From positions 1 through 34,734 of the forward strand of contig JALEGB010000085.1 of assembly GCA_022760355.1 (NCBI GenBank): 34,734 bases of DNA, given 5' to 3'. Shown piece after piece: positions 26,430 through 34,734 of the stretch; position 1 is the first letter of the stretch; each line of letters starts with the position of its first letter. The position numbers and the translations under genes were made by a program. The stretch comes from Neomegalonema sp. (GTDB lineage Bacteria > Pseudomonadota > Alphaproteobacteria > Rhodobacterales > Rhodobacteraceae). The notes under the pieces are model-generated. The model had not been told where the DNA came from, searched no databases, and was given only the letters and a program-made list of their open reading frames with translations.

Positions 26430-26446
26430 GTCAAGCCACGTGCCAA
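26430..26446 (-). promoter_or_regulatory. Sigma-54-like element upstream of the small RNA
   Basis: On the minus strand TTGGCACG-N4-TTGAC, one base from the sigma-54 consensus TTGGCACG-N4-TTGC(A/T), about 8-12 nt before the first hairpin of the small RNA. The mismatch falls in the important GC of the -12 box, so this may be chance. Confidence 0.3.
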
Positions 26447-26562
26447 TTTAGGTTATTTGGCTCGGCAATTTAAAGGGGGTGGCGCCCATTTTACGCACAC
26501 ATGACTGTTATGCACCCGATAGTTGTGGTCTGGCTGCATCGCCTGTCGCCGCGTAAGTCGAT

Positions 26563-27873
26563 CTAATCGTCCGAAGTCGATCCTCGAGCCTTCAGCGCCC
26601 GGCCTTTCAGGATGGAGCTATCGCCAAACTTTGCGCGAATCGCATCGATCGCCTCTTCCGCCTTGAACACATCCCGCTCCGGCGCGCCGAACAGATCACG
26701 CTCGCCCCCGCCCTCCTCCGCGGAGCCGAGCGCCAGCGCCCCGACCCCCAGCAGCCGAAAGGCGCGGCCCCCCGCCGTCTCTCGCCGCAGCAACGGCTCC
26801 GTCGCCTGGTACAGACGCTCCGCAGACGCGGTTGGCGCCTCCAATGTCCGACGACGGGAAAGCCGCTGAAAATCAGCCGTTTTCAAGATCAAAGCAACGC
26901 CGCCGCAAACCAGGGCCTTTTCCTTTAACCGGCGCGACAGCGCCTCACATCGCCGCCACAGCAGACCTTGAAGCCGCTCCTGATCCGCAATGTCCTCCGG
27001 GAACGTGGTCTCCGACGAAATGCTCTTAGCGCCGCGGCGTGACACGACGGCGCGCGCATCCTCCGCCCGCGCCAGCTGCGCCAGGCGCAGCCCAATCGCG
27101 CCATAACGCCCAGCCAGCGCTTTCGGCTCCGCCCGGCGCAAATCTCCGACAGTTCGAAAACCATCGCCAATCAGCTTCTGCGAAAAGCGTGGACCAACCC
27201 CCCAGATGATCGAAACCGGCTTGTCCTCAAGAAACCCGACCGCCTCACGGGCGCCGATCACCGCGAACCCGCGCGGCTTGTCGAGCTCCGACGCTATTTT
27301 GGCCAAAAACTTGTTCGGGGCCAGCCCGATCGAGACAGTCACGCCGACCTCAGCCTCAATGCGACGCGCAAGATCGCCCAGCAAGGCCGCCGGCGGCGCT
27401 TTGTGAAGGCGCTCCAGGCCCGCAAGGTCCAAGAAAGCTTCATCTAACGAGAGCGGCTCGACCGCGGGGGTCACCATGTCGAAACGCGCGCGGATCTCCG
27501 CGGCGGCCTCCCGATACTTCGCCATATCCGGCTTTACGAACACCGCCTGTGGGCACAACTCAGCGGCGCGGCGCGCCGGCATCGCAGATCGCACCCCATA
27601 GGCGCGGGCGAGATAGCACGCCGTCGACACCACGCCACGCTGACCACCGCCGACAATGACGGGCTTATCGCGCAACTCAGGCCGATCCCGCTTCTCAACT
27701 GACGCGTAAAATGCGTCGCAATCAACATGGGCGATGGTGAGGGCGAACAGCTCCACATGGGCAATCAAGCGCGGCGATCGACAGTCCGGGCAGCGCTCGC
27801 CTGCGAATTTTTCAACGCGCCACCCGCAATCCCGGCAGAGGCAGGGACCGCCAATCTCGTCGCCGCCGCCCAT
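26563..27873 (-). CDS. dinB: DNA polymerase IV with N-terminal zinc-ribbon-like extension
   Basis: A 436-residue Y-family translesion polymerase. The catalytic acids are D51 (with D53 in VDCDAFYASVE) and D144/E145 (SLDEAF). The usual fingers, palm, thumb and little-finger domains follow to about residue 375. The clamp-binding motif is RDLFGA near 390. Before the polymerase there is a cysteine-rich segment (C11, C13, C16, C28, C31) that looks like a zinc ribbon. It follows pyrF after only 8 nt, so the two are probably cotranscribed. I see no alphaproteobacterial SOS box (GTTC-N7-GTTC) directly before it. Confidence 0.95.
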   Translation of the reverse strand: MGGGDEIGGPCLCRDCGWRVEKFAGERCPDCRSPRLIAHVELFALTIAHVDCDAFYASVEKRDRPELRDKPVIVGGGQRGVVSTACYLARAYGVRSAMPARRAAELCPQAVFVKPDMAKYREAAAEIRARFDMVTPAVEPLSLDEAFLDLAGLERLHKAPPAALLGDLARRIEAEVGVTVSIGLAPNKFLAKIASELDKPRGFAVIGAREAVGFLEDKPVSIIWGVGPRFSQKLIGDGFRTVGDLRRAEPKALAGRYGAIGLRLAQLARAEDARAVVSRRGAKSISSETTFPEDIADQERLQGLLWRRCEALSRRLKEKALVCGGVALILKTADFQRLSRRRTLEAPTASAERLYQATEPLLRRETAGGRAFRLLGVGALALGSAEEGGGERDLFGAPERDVFKAEEAIDAIRAKFGDSSILKGRALKARGSTSDD

Positions 27874-27881
27874 CCGCCCGC

Positions 27882-28646
27882 TCAGGAACCGTTTGCGACG
27901 CCGCGCAGCTGCCGCTGGATCTCCTGCGCCGCGGCGCGAGGATCCGCCGCCGCAATGATCGGCCGCCCGATCACCACCTGATCAGCGCCCGCTGCAATCG
28001 CCTCGGCGGGCGTCGCCGTACGCTTCTGATCATCCTTGACCGCGCCGCTCAACTTCGCCGCAACGCTCTGCGGACGCACGCCAGGGGTGACAATTAACCG
28101 TCCGGCCGCCTCCGGCAACGCCCGGATCAGCGCTGCTTCTTGAGGCGACGCGATCACGCCATCCGCCCCCTCCGCAAGCGCGCGCCGGGCGCGTTCGACC
28201 GTAATCTCCCGCACATCCCCCGCCTGGATCATCATCCCATCCAGATCCTGGCGGTCGAGACTGGTCAGAATTGTGATCGCGAGAATCTTGGTCTTGCGTC
28301 CGCCGCGCCCTTCAAGAGCCGCGCGCACCACCGGCGGATCGCCGTGCACCGTCAGATAGTCAGGATCCCACGCGACGACCCCGCGCACGGCGTTTTCAAC
28401 CGTTTGGCCGATATCAAAAAGCTTGAGATCCAGGAAGATCTTCGCATCGCGCTTCATCAGCTCCAGCGCGAGGGCCATGCCGCCCGCGCCGAGCATGCCG
28501 AGGCCGATCTTCCACCATCGCGCCGCGTCGCCGATACGCGACGCCAGCGCCTCCGCCTCCAGCGCATTTGGCGCGCCGAGGGGCCAGTCGAGCGCAACAA
28601 TAAGGCGCTCGCCATCTTCAATTTGGGGACGTTGTGCTTCTGTCAT
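27882..28646 (-). CDS. pyrF: Orotidine 5'-phosphate decarboxylase
   Basis: A 254-residue enzyme of the last step of UMP synthesis. The substrate residues D20 (VALD) and K46 (WWKIG) and the catalytic D73-x-K75-x-x-D78 (FLDLKLFDIG) are present, as are the GVRP and QVVIGRPI phosphate-binding loops. It is followed by dinB after 8 nt. There is a stretch of repeated Ala/Arg at the C-terminus and it is slightly longer than the E. coli enzyme. Confidence 0.97.
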   Translation of the reverse strand: MTEAQRPQIEDGERLIVALDWPLGAPNALEAEALASRIGDAARWWKIGLGMLGAGGMALALELMKRDAKIFLDLKLFDIGQTVENAVRGVVAWDPDYLTVHGDPPVVRAALEGRGGRKTKILAITILTSLDRQDLDGMMIQAGDVREITVERARRALAEGADGVIASPQEAALIRALPEAAGRLIVTPGVRPQSVAAKLSGAVKDDQKRTATPAEAIAAGADQVVIGRPIIAAADPRAAAQEIQRQLRGVANGS

Positions 28647-28700
28647 GCGCCGCTTCTACACCGAAGCGGCCAGCCCTGTCAGCGACGATGACGCAGCGTT

Positions 28701-29327
28701 TCAGCCGCGCCAGCGCCGCTGCGGGCCAACATCCAGATGGACAAAGCCGTTATAAGGGTAGTAGCCCACCCCGCCCGCGCCATATGTCCAAGCCGCCCGC
28801 GCCAGCCGCCGTGGGCCGACTTTATAGGAATACACATCCGCGGCCATGCCATGCATATGGTAGGAGTTTTTCGCCGCCCGCCCGGTCCGCCTGCGGATCC
28901 GCTCATTTGTCGCCCGACATCGATAGCCGGAAGTGACAATAAGCTCGTCCAGATCGAACACATTCTGCAGATTGCTCAACGCGTCGATCAGCTTCGGGTC
29001 CATGCGGCGCACTTCGTCCACATTCACGTCGCGCAGAGTCCAGTTCAGGATCTCCATCACCTCCGGAATGTAGCGCCCGCTTTCGGAATAGACGCCTCGG
29101 AACCGGTCGCCGGTCGCCTGATGCGTCAAGCGGATCGTGCGCACGTCCTTGAGCCGATGCGGCGCGCGCGCCACGGCGGGGCTGGCCAGAGGCCGTCTTG
29201 TCCGCGCCACTGACGCGGTTGGCGTTGCGATGACGCCCATGGCCGCGGCTGTCGCGGCGGAGGCGCATCCGGTCAAAAATGACCGTCGATTTACGTTCTG
29301 TACGTTCATGGTGCTCTTCAAGCTCAT
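28701..29327 (-). CDS. Tat-exported DUF882/YcbK-like M15-type peptidase
   Basis: A 208-residue secreted protein. A twin-arginine signal is seen at the N-terminus (NRRSFLTG, residues 13-20, then an Ala-rich core to about 43). The mature domain has the zinc-peptidase M15/DUF882 pattern: TSGYRC near 137, SYHMHGMAADV near 165 and GFVHLDVG near 194. Family members cut peptidoglycan cross-links or peptides. ATG at 29327 and 29309 are both possible starts. A perfect CtrA box sits 33-51 nt upstream, so cell-cycle control of an envelope enzyme is plausible. It is divergent from clpB. Confidence 0.9.
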   Translation of the reverse strand: MSLKSTMNVQNVNRRSFLTGCASAATAAAMGVIATPTASVARTRRPLASPAVARAPHRLKDVRTIRLTHQATGDRFRGVYSESGRYIPEVMEILNWTLRDVNVDEVRRMDPKLIDALSNLQNVFDLDELIVTSGYRCRATNERIRRRTGRAAKNSYHMHGMAADVYSYKVGPRRLARAAWTYGAGGVGYYPYNGFVHLDVGPQRRWRG

Positions 29328-29359
29328 TCACGCCTGCAAACCGTTGTGCCTTGTTAAGC

Positions 29360-29375
29360 TTAAGGCTCTCTTAAC
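29360..29375. promoter_or_regulatory. Perfect CtrA binding box
   Basis: TTAA-GGCTCTC-TTAAC: both halves of the CtrA consensus TTAA-N7-TTAAC match with no mismatch. It overlaps a TTAAGCTTAA palindrome (29354-29363) in the 207-bp divergent region between the DUF882 peptidase (minus) and clpB (plus), nearer the peptidase. Confidence 0.7.
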
Positions 29376-29396
29376 AGCGTGCTCGTGTCGCAACGC

Positions 29397-29425
29397 CTTG
29401 CGAATTCAATGCCAACCACCCAAAT
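29397..29425 (+). promoter_or_regulatory. Sigma-32 (RpoH)-like promoter of clpB
   Basis: CTTGCG at 29397-29402, a 15-nt spacer, and ACCCAAAT at 29418-29425. It resembles the heat-shock consensus and has the same spacing as the hsp20 promoter at 23525-23553. It is about 110 nt upstream of the clpB start. Confidence 0.65.
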
Positions 29426-29534
29426 TATCGCTTGAGGCGGCTCAGGGATGAGCGCCTCGCCTGGGATCAGATTGGCGCGCCGCAAATGCGGGCGCCCAAT
29501 GCCGCGCCGGAGTGACGGGCGGCGGGAGATGGTC

Positions 29535-32147
29535 ATGAATTTTGAGAACTACACTGAACGCGCGCGCAACCTTCTGGTCGCGGCGCAAACCAACGCGACC
29601 GCGGCTGGACATCAGCAATTTCGACCGGAGCATATTCTAAAAGCTCTGCTCGAAGATTCTGAACAGCTCGCAACTTCATTGATTTCACGCGCTGGCGGCG
29701 AGCCAAAGCGCGCGACGGCTGCGCTGGAGCAGAGCCTCGCGAAGCTGCCCAAGGTTTCGGGCGCTGGCGCCGGCGGGCTGCAAATGAGCCAGGAGACCGC
29801 GCGCCTCTTTACGCAGGCCGTTGAAATCGCAAAGAAATATGGCGATTCCTTCGTCACTGCGGAGCGCTTGCTTCTCGCCATCGCGCTCGCGAAAGGAACG
29901 GAAGCCGCCAAGGCTCTGGAGGCGGCCGGAATCTCTCCGCAGGCGCTGAACAGCGCGATCGAAGAGATCCGCAAAGGCCGCACCGCGGACAGCGCCTCGG
30001 CCGAAGAAGGGTATGACGCCCTCAAGCGCTATGCGCGCGATCTGACCGAGGAGGCGCGCGCCGGCAAACTCGATCCGGTGATCGGGCGCGATGAGGAAAT
30101 CCGCCGGGCGGTGCAGGTGCTTTCGCGCCGCACCAAGAACAACCCGGTGCTGATCGGCGAGCCTGGCGTCGGTAAGACCGCCATCGCCGAAGGGCTGGCG
30201 TTGCGCATCGTCAATGGCGATGTCCCGGAGAGCCTGAAGGGCAAGAGCCTGCTCGCGCTCGATATGGGCGCATTGATCGCCGGTGCGAAATATCGCGGCG
30301 AATTTGAGGAGCGGCTGAAAGCAGTTCTGTCCGAAGTGCAATCCGCAGATGGCGGAGTCGTCCTCTTCATCGACGAGATGCACACGCTTGTGGGCGCTGG
30401 CAAAACCGACGGCGCCATGGATGCGAGCAACCTTCTGAAACCAGCCTTGGCGCGTGGAGAGCTGCATTGCGTCGGCGCGACAACGCTCGACGAATATCGC
30501 AAGCATGTTGAGAAAGACCCAGCGCTGGCGCGCCGCTTTCAGCCCGTGATGATCGAGGAGCCGACGGTTGAGGACAGCATCTCAATCCTTCGCGGCCTCA
30601 AGGAAAAATATGAAGTCCACCATGGCGTCCGCATCGCCGACAACGCGCTTGTCGCCGCCGCAACGCTGTCCAACCGCTATATTACCGACCGCTTCCTGCC
30701 GGACAAAGCGATCGATCTGATGGATGAGGCGGCCAGCAAGGTTCGGATGGAGGTCGACAGCAAGCCGGAAGAGCTGGATGCGCTGGATCGCGATATCATT
30801 CAGAAAAAGATCGAAGCGGAAGCGCTGAAAAAAGAGAGCGACGCCGCCTCCCGCGATCGTCTCTCGGCGCTTGAGATCGAACTTGTCGACCTTGAAGAGC
30901 GGTCCGCAGCGCTAACGGCGCGATGGCAGAGCGAGAAAGACAAGCTCGGCGCCGCCGCAGGGCTGAAAGAACAGTTGGAAGAAGCCCGCAACGAACTTGA
31001 TGACGCGAAACGACGCGGCGATCTCGCCAAAGCCGGCGAGCTCCAATATGGCGTGATTCCGCAGCTGGAGCAGCGCATTCAGACGACTGAGAACTCGGCG
31101 GACAGCGGCGGCGAGCTTGTCGCCGAAACGGTAGGGCCGCAGCATATCGCCGCCGTCGTCTCACGATGGACTGGGGTGCCGGTCGAAAAAATGCTCGAAG
31201 GCGAACGCGAAAAGCTGTTGCAGATGGAAGAAGCGCTGGGCAAGCGCGTGATCGGCCAACGCGAAGCCGTCACCGCGGTTTCCACCGCAGTCCGTCGCGC
31301 CCGCGCCGGCTTGCAGGACCCCAATCGTCCGATCGGCTCGTTCCTGTTCCTCGGCCCAACCGGCGTCGGCAAAACGGAGCTGACCAAGACGCTGGCGGAG
31401 TTCCTGTTCGATGACGACCAGGCGATGGTTCGGATCGACATGTCCGAATACATGGAAAAACACTCGGTCGCTCGCTTGATCGGCGCGCCTCCTGGCTATG
31501 TCGGCTATGATGAGGGCGGCTCGCTGACCGAGGCGGTGCGCCGGCGCCCGTATCAGGTCGTCCTGTTTGACGAGGTCGAGAAAGCCCATCCCGACATATT
31601 CAACGTGCTGCTGCAGGTGCTGGATGACGGCCGCTTGACCGACGGGCAGGGCCGAACTGTCGACTTCAAGAATACGCTGATCATCATGACGTCGAACCTC
31701 GGCTCGGAATTCCTGGCCGCACTGCCGGATGGCGCGCCCGCTGATGAGGCGCGGGAACAGGTGATGAGCGTCGTGCGCGGCCATTTCCGCCCCGAGTTCC
31801 TCAACCGCTTGGACGAATTGATCCTGTTCCACCGGTTGGCGCGGGAGAACATGGCCGGCATCGTCGATATCCAGCTGTCAGGCCTAATGGAGCGGCTGGA
31901 GGAGCGGAAGATCACGCTTGATCTTGATCAGGCGGCCAAAAGCTGGCTTGCCGAACGCGGCTATGATCCCGTCTATGGCGCGCGGCCATTGAAGCGGGTG
32001 ATTCAAAAGGCGGTCGAGGATCCTCTGGCGGAGCTGTTGCTTGCTGGCAAAATCGCCGATGGCGCGACCGTGGTGGTGACGTCGGATGAGAACGGGCTGA
32101 TCTTCCCGGGCCTCCGCGATGCTGCGCCGGGCGGCCTGATGCACTAA
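29535..32147 (+). CDS. clpB: ATP-dependent disaggregase ClpB
   Basis: An 870-residue Hsp100 disaggregase that threads aggregated proteins through its pore together with DnaK. The N-terminal repeat domain (1-150) is followed by the first AAA+ module (Walker A GEPGVGKT at 208-215), the coiled-coil M-domain (about 410-530) that separates ClpB from ClpA, and the second module (GPTGVGKT at 607-614), plus the C-terminal D2-small domain. I choose the ATG at 29535 ([12 protein letters not shown]) because GGGAG lies 6 nt before it; the frame runs 29 codons further upstream, and an in-frame ATG at 29529 is close. Likely heat-induced. Confidence 0.98.
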   Translation: MNFENYTERARNLLVAAQTNATAAGHQQFRPEHILKALLEDSEQLATSLISRAGGEPKRATAALEQSLAKLPKVSGAGAGGLQMSQETARLFTQAVEIAKKYGDSFVTAERLLLAIALAKGTEAAKALEAAGISPQALNSAIEEIRKGRTADSASAEEGYDALKRYARDLTEEARAGKLDPVIGRDEEIRRAVQVLSRRTKNNPVLIGEPGVGKTAIAEGLALRIVNGDVPESLKGKSLLALDMGALIAGAKYRGEFEERLKAVLSEVQSADGGVVLFIDEMHTLVGAGKTDGAMDASNLLKPALARGELHCVGATTLDEYRKHVEKDPALARRFQPVMIEEPTVEDSISILRGLKEKYEVHHGVRIADNALVAAATLSNRYITDRFLPDKAIDLMDEAASKVRMEVDSKPEELDALDRDIIQKKIEAEALKKESDAASRDRLSALEIELVDLEERSAALTARWQSEKDKLGAAAGLKEQLEEARNELDDAKRRGDLAKAGELQYGVIPQLEQRIQTTENSADSGGELVAETVGPQHIAAVVSRWTGVPVEKMLEGEREKLLQMEEALGKRVIGQREAVTAVSTAVRRARAGLQDPNRPIGSFLFLGPTGVGKTELTKTLAEFLFDDDQAMVRIDMSEYMEKHSVARLIGAPPGYVGYDEGGSLTEAVRRRPYQVVLFDEVEKAHPDIFNVLLQVLDDGRLTDGQGRTVDFKNTLIIMTSNLGSEFLAALPDGAPADEAREQVMSVVRGHFRPEFLNRLDELILFHRLARENMAGIVDIQLSGLMERLEERKITLDLDQAAKSWLAERGYDPVYGARPLKRVIQKAVEDPLAELLLAGKIADGATVVVTSDENGLIFPGLRDAAPGGLMH

Positions 32148-32329
32148 AAAACCGGCGGCCGCGCCGCCATGGACGCCAGTCGAGCGCCAGGCCCCTCCCC
32201 GGCGCTCGACCCAAGAGCACCCGCCAGTCACACCGCGCTGGCGCGCGCCCGGCTACGCGCAGGGACCGGAGGCGCCGATCCAAGAGCGTAACCCGTTGAC
32301 CGACCTGAATTTACTCCAGCCGGTTATTT
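32148..32329. other. Convergent gap between clpB and the repeat
   Basis: 182 bp after the clpB stop. It starts with TAAAAAACCGGCGGCC and a short GGCGG/CCGCC stem, without a T-run on the plus strand, so no clear terminator for clpB. Otherwise GC-rich and without features I recognise. Confidence 0.4.
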
Positions 32330-32386
32330 GAGTTGTCGCGATTTCCGAGTCATCGAATGCGCGCATTCGATTTGAAATCACTCTAG
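32330..32386. repeat. Second, truncated copy of the palindromic element
   Basis: 57 bp with 53 identities to 10136-10192, including the perfect palindrome CGAATGCGCGCATTCG. The left half of the full element is missing. Its last bases CTAG supply the TAG stop codon of the AIPR gene (minus strand). It lies between the convergent ends of clpB and the AIPR gene and could serve as a transcription end signal. Confidence 0.85.
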
Positions 32387-34269
32387 CTTCTCGCCCCCGG
32401 CCGCTTCTGTGGCCAATGCCGCTCGCAGAAATATTTCGTTTCGTCCAACAGCTCCTGCTTGTCCTTGTTCTTCACGATCATCTGCAACTGCGCGCGCGCC
32501 GACGCCGCCTGAACCGCGCCCGCCGCGCAATCCGCCGCGGCCTGCGCCAACGTCCGATCGCAAGCGAACTTCATCGCCTGGTCGCGGATCGCGGGATCAT
32601 CGAAGGCCGCCGCACTGAGAGACGCGCCAAGTTCGATCTCGGCGATGTGCTTTACCCCTTGGATCAAGATCTTCTTCAACGGGTAGCGCTGCCAGGCCTT
32701 GTTCTGAATCGACGCCGAGGCCAGCCGCCCCGCATGGAGCAGCTCCAACGCGAACACATAAGCGTGGACGCTGTGATGACGCGCGAAAATGATGCCGTGT
32801 TTGATTTCATTCTGGATGATCTGCTTCTCGCTTTCATCCGACTTGCGGCGAATATTGCGGAAACACCAAGTGTAGCTGGTTGCGAGATCATAGAGTGTGA
32901 AGCGTCGCTCACGTTCGATGTCCGTCCGATCGCTGTACTGCCCTTCACGCTGCTCCAAAAACAGCCGCGCCTCTGGCGGCGTCTTCTCCAACTCCTCAGC
33001 GATCCGCTCCACCAAGGAGCGGTCGGCGAACAGCCGCGTTTCGTCGAACTGGTTCTGACGGTTGAGCGAAACAACAATCTGATCGCGCAAATCATCGCCA
33101 GAGCCGATCATGATGCGCGCCGGCACCCATCCCGAATCGCGCGTCTCGAGAATATGCTCCCGCGCCGCGAAGAGTGTGTTGCAGGTCTGACATCCATTGA
33201 CGATCTGAGCGCCGTCAAGCGTGATTTGCCCATCCGCCGTCCGCTCCGCAGCGTCGGCGATAATCGACAGGCCGTTATTCAGCAGGCCGAAATATTGGCG
33301 CTGACCGGACTGCTGCAATGTTTCCGCGATGGAGGCGTTCACCCGACCGCCTGGCCCGAGATATTCGCGCACATTTGCGGCGAACAGCCCAGCGCGCAGC
33401 TCCGCCGCTTTGCCGTCAACCTTGATCGAAATCGCCTCAATCACTTCGCTCAAGCTGAGATATCCGATCAAGCTGGTGATCCGCCCGTCGATCATCGGCG
33501 CTTCGCAAAAATTGCCCAACGGCAAGCTCATCGAGCGCTGCAGCGTCTCCAGATCATCGATGATATTCTCAAGCAATCGGTTGCCGACCGGCCGAATGTC
33601 GACATGTTCGAAATAGCGCCCGAAACTGCTTCTGATCTTTTGCTCCGCCGCCCAACAGGCGCGGGTGACATTGTCGTCATTGTCGGGAATGTTCGGCGCG
33701 ACATAGTACATCGAGCAGGAGCAGCAGTGCTCCAGCTCATTCTCGTTGATCAGCGCAAACACCGTCGCAAACAGCTCAGCCCAGGCCCGCACCTGCGCGT
33801 TCGGCTCAAGATGCTCCACGCCTTGCGGATGCAGGACGGCCAGCACCCCATCGCTAAACGCGCTCATTTTGTGCGTGAGCCGGTCCTTCTGGCGCTTCTC
33901 CCCCGTCGCCTGGACGAAAATAAACTCGAACTGCGCGCCATCATCCGATTCCACGCCTGCCGCGATGCGGCTGATGTCGCTCTCGGGAAAGATTGGCTCG
34001 CCATTCATCAGCAGCGCAATCGCATCGATCTGAGCGTCATTCGCGCCGCCGACGAGAAGACGTTTGTCGCCTCCGCCAAAAGGCGGTTCGCGCCGTCCGC
34101 CGCCGCTCCCGGCGCCCTGGGCGCGCAAGCTTGACGCCTCGGTAAACTGACGGTGGCGAAGCATCGTGTGAGTTGCGAACAGCTCGAAGGTGACGTCCGA
34201 GTCCGCCGCCAGCTCATATTTCCCCCCGAAACGCTGAAGCGCTTCTTTCACTTTTGTGGACAACGCCAT
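32383..34269 (-). CDS. AIPR family protein (abortive-infection phage-resistance family)
   Basis: A 628-residue protein of the AIPR family, first linked to abortive phage infection. The family signature is seen at NVREYLG (299-305), NNGLSIIAD (331-339) and QIVNGCQTCNTLF (355-367). The N-terminus (D78/D82 in NDAQIDAIAL, then FEFIFVQAT at 114-122) has the position of a PD-(D/E)XK-like nuclease core, but where the family usually has Q-x-K this protein has Q120-A-T122. I choose the ATG at 34269 (MALSTK), with GGGAGGG about 11 nt upstream; ATGs at 34290 and 34410 are alternatives. No modification methylase or toxin-antitoxin partner is visible. It ends inside a repeat. Confidence 0.8.
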   Translation of the reverse strand: MALSTKVKEALQRFGGKYELAADSDVTFELFATHTMLRHRQFTEASSLRAQGAGSGGGRREPPFGGGDKRLLVGGANDAQIDAIALLMNGEPIFPESDISRIAAGVESDDGAQFEFIFVQATGEKRQKDRLTHKMSAFSDGVLAVLHPQGVEHLEPNAQVRAWAELFATVFALINENELEHCCSCSMYYVAPNIPDNDDNVTRACWAAEQKIRSSFGRYFEHVDIRPVGNRLLENIIDDLETLQRSMSLPLGNFCEAPMIDGRITSLIGYLSLSEVIEAISIKVDGKAAELRAGLFAANVREYLGPGGRVNASIAETLQQSGQRQYFGLLNNGLSIIADAAERTADGQITLDGAQIVNGCQTCNTLFAAREHILETRDSGWVPARIMIGSGDDLRDQIVVSLNRQNQFDETRLFADRSLVERIAEELEKTPPEARLFLEQREGQYSDRTDIERERRFTLYDLATSYTWCFRNIRRKSDESEKQIIQNEIKHGIIFARHHSVHAYVFALELLHAGRLASASIQNKAWQRYPLKKILIQGVKHIAEIELGASLSAAAFDDPAIRDQAMKFACDRTLAQAAADCAAGAVQAASARAQLQMIVKNKDKQELLDETKYFCERHWPQKRPGARS

Positions 34270-34410
34270 TGCGCCAGCCCTCCCTTTCATTTGGCCGCGG
34301 CAATGCGCGCTGCGCCCAATGCAAGCTTTGTCGGGATGGGGGACGGTAAACAGGGCTTCTCCACGGCGGAAGCTTGAACTCCTCCTCAGGGTGAGAACAA
34401 CCATACGCAT

Positions 34411-34734
34411 TGAGCGGCCGAGTTCTGCCGATTAGGCCCCGCTTTGGCGGAGCGGAGGGGCGTATGATGAGCCGGATATCAACGATAAGCTGATGATATC
34501 ACAGCGCGATCTACGCGGAATTGGCGCGGGCGCGCAGCCATAACGCGCCTCAGACTGGCGGCGGAATTCGCGCTTATTCAGCGCATGCGCTGTCTCCCTC
34601 AAACCGCACCCGCCCAATCGTAACGTCGCGCCCTAGGATCGAAACCCCTTCATCAGGCGTCGTCAGCGCTTCCTAGCCCGTTCTCGGCTGCGCACCGGGC
34701 GCGGAGCGGGCTGATTGCCCGGTCAAGACCGGTA
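34411..34734. other. Right-edge stretch, no confident gene
   Basis: 324 bp without a gene I can support. A 61-codon minus-strand frame (34432-34617) has no family resemblance. Seen directly: an inverted repeat GATATCA / TGATATC at 34475-34481 and 34494-34500, about 205 nt upstream of the AIPR start, which could be an operator; and a GC-rich region with short stems near 34670-34734. Confidence 0.4.

Noticed and set aside
32416..34134. 572-codon open frame on the plus strand opposite the AIPR gene
   Set aside because: It mirrors the codon structure of the AIPR gene, shows no family pattern, and has no ribosome site; it is an antisense shadow.
1..34734. CRISPR array, prophage or insertion sequence with transposase
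   Set aside because: No regularly spaced direct repeats, no phage structural genes and no transposase seen; only the small palindromic element is mobile-like.

Overview
The window is high-GC and reads as a chromosomal segment of an alphaproteobacterium of the Caulobacterales/Maricaulales/Parvularculales grade. The evidence is a GcrA cell-cycle regulator next to argD-argF-hslO, a CpdR-family receiver protein next to an N-formylglutamate amidohydrolase and tRNA-Val, the long DUF3333-type PstA, a C-minus L36 protein, a lysC-ptsP pair, a perfect CtrA box, and an alphaproteobacterial alpha-r8-like small RNA. I cannot name a species.

Layout. 263-4677 (minus) is a poorly characterised envelope cassette: a six-helix membrane protein, a fused substrate-binding/von Willebrand A protein, an XpaC-like membrane protein, and a second, paralogous substrate-binding protein. 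4781-8138 (minus) is argD-argF-hslO (arginine biosynthesis plus the redox chaperone Hsp33), preceded by an orphan ABC-2 permease (8308-9165). gcrA (9406-10059, plus) converges on the Pho block across a 122-bp palindromic MITE-like element and a strong bidirectional terminator. 10276-18677 (minus) is a complete phosphate regulon in the order phoR-pstS-pstC-pstA-pstB-phoU-phoB, with hairpins on both sides of pstS. 18989-24143 (plus) holds a DUF1178 gene, aspartate kinase, the nitrogen-PTS enzyme I (PtsP) and a small heat-shock protein with a sigma-32-like promoter.

24144-29327 contains a structured non-coding stretch, rpmJ, tRNA-Val(GAC), a CpdR homologue whose whole receiver active site is lost, an N-formylglutamate amidohydrolase (plus), an alpha-r8/MmgR-like small RNA, a pyrF-dinB pair and a Tat-exported DUF882/M15 peptidase. 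The divergent region before clpB carries a perfect CtrA box and a second sigma-32-like promoter with the same spacing as the one before hsp20. clpB (29535-32147, plus) converges on an AIPR-family gene (32383-34269, minus), a family linked to abortive infection. The AIPR stop codon lies inside a second copy of the palindromic element.

Themes: phosphate homeostasis (phoR to phoB), protein quality control (hslO, hsp20, clpB), CtrA/GcrA/CpdR cell-cycle control, and one possible defence gene. The least explained parts are the SBP/VWA/XpaC-like cassette, the degenerate CpdR, the AIPR gene with its embedded repeat, and the structured intergenic region 24144-24600.
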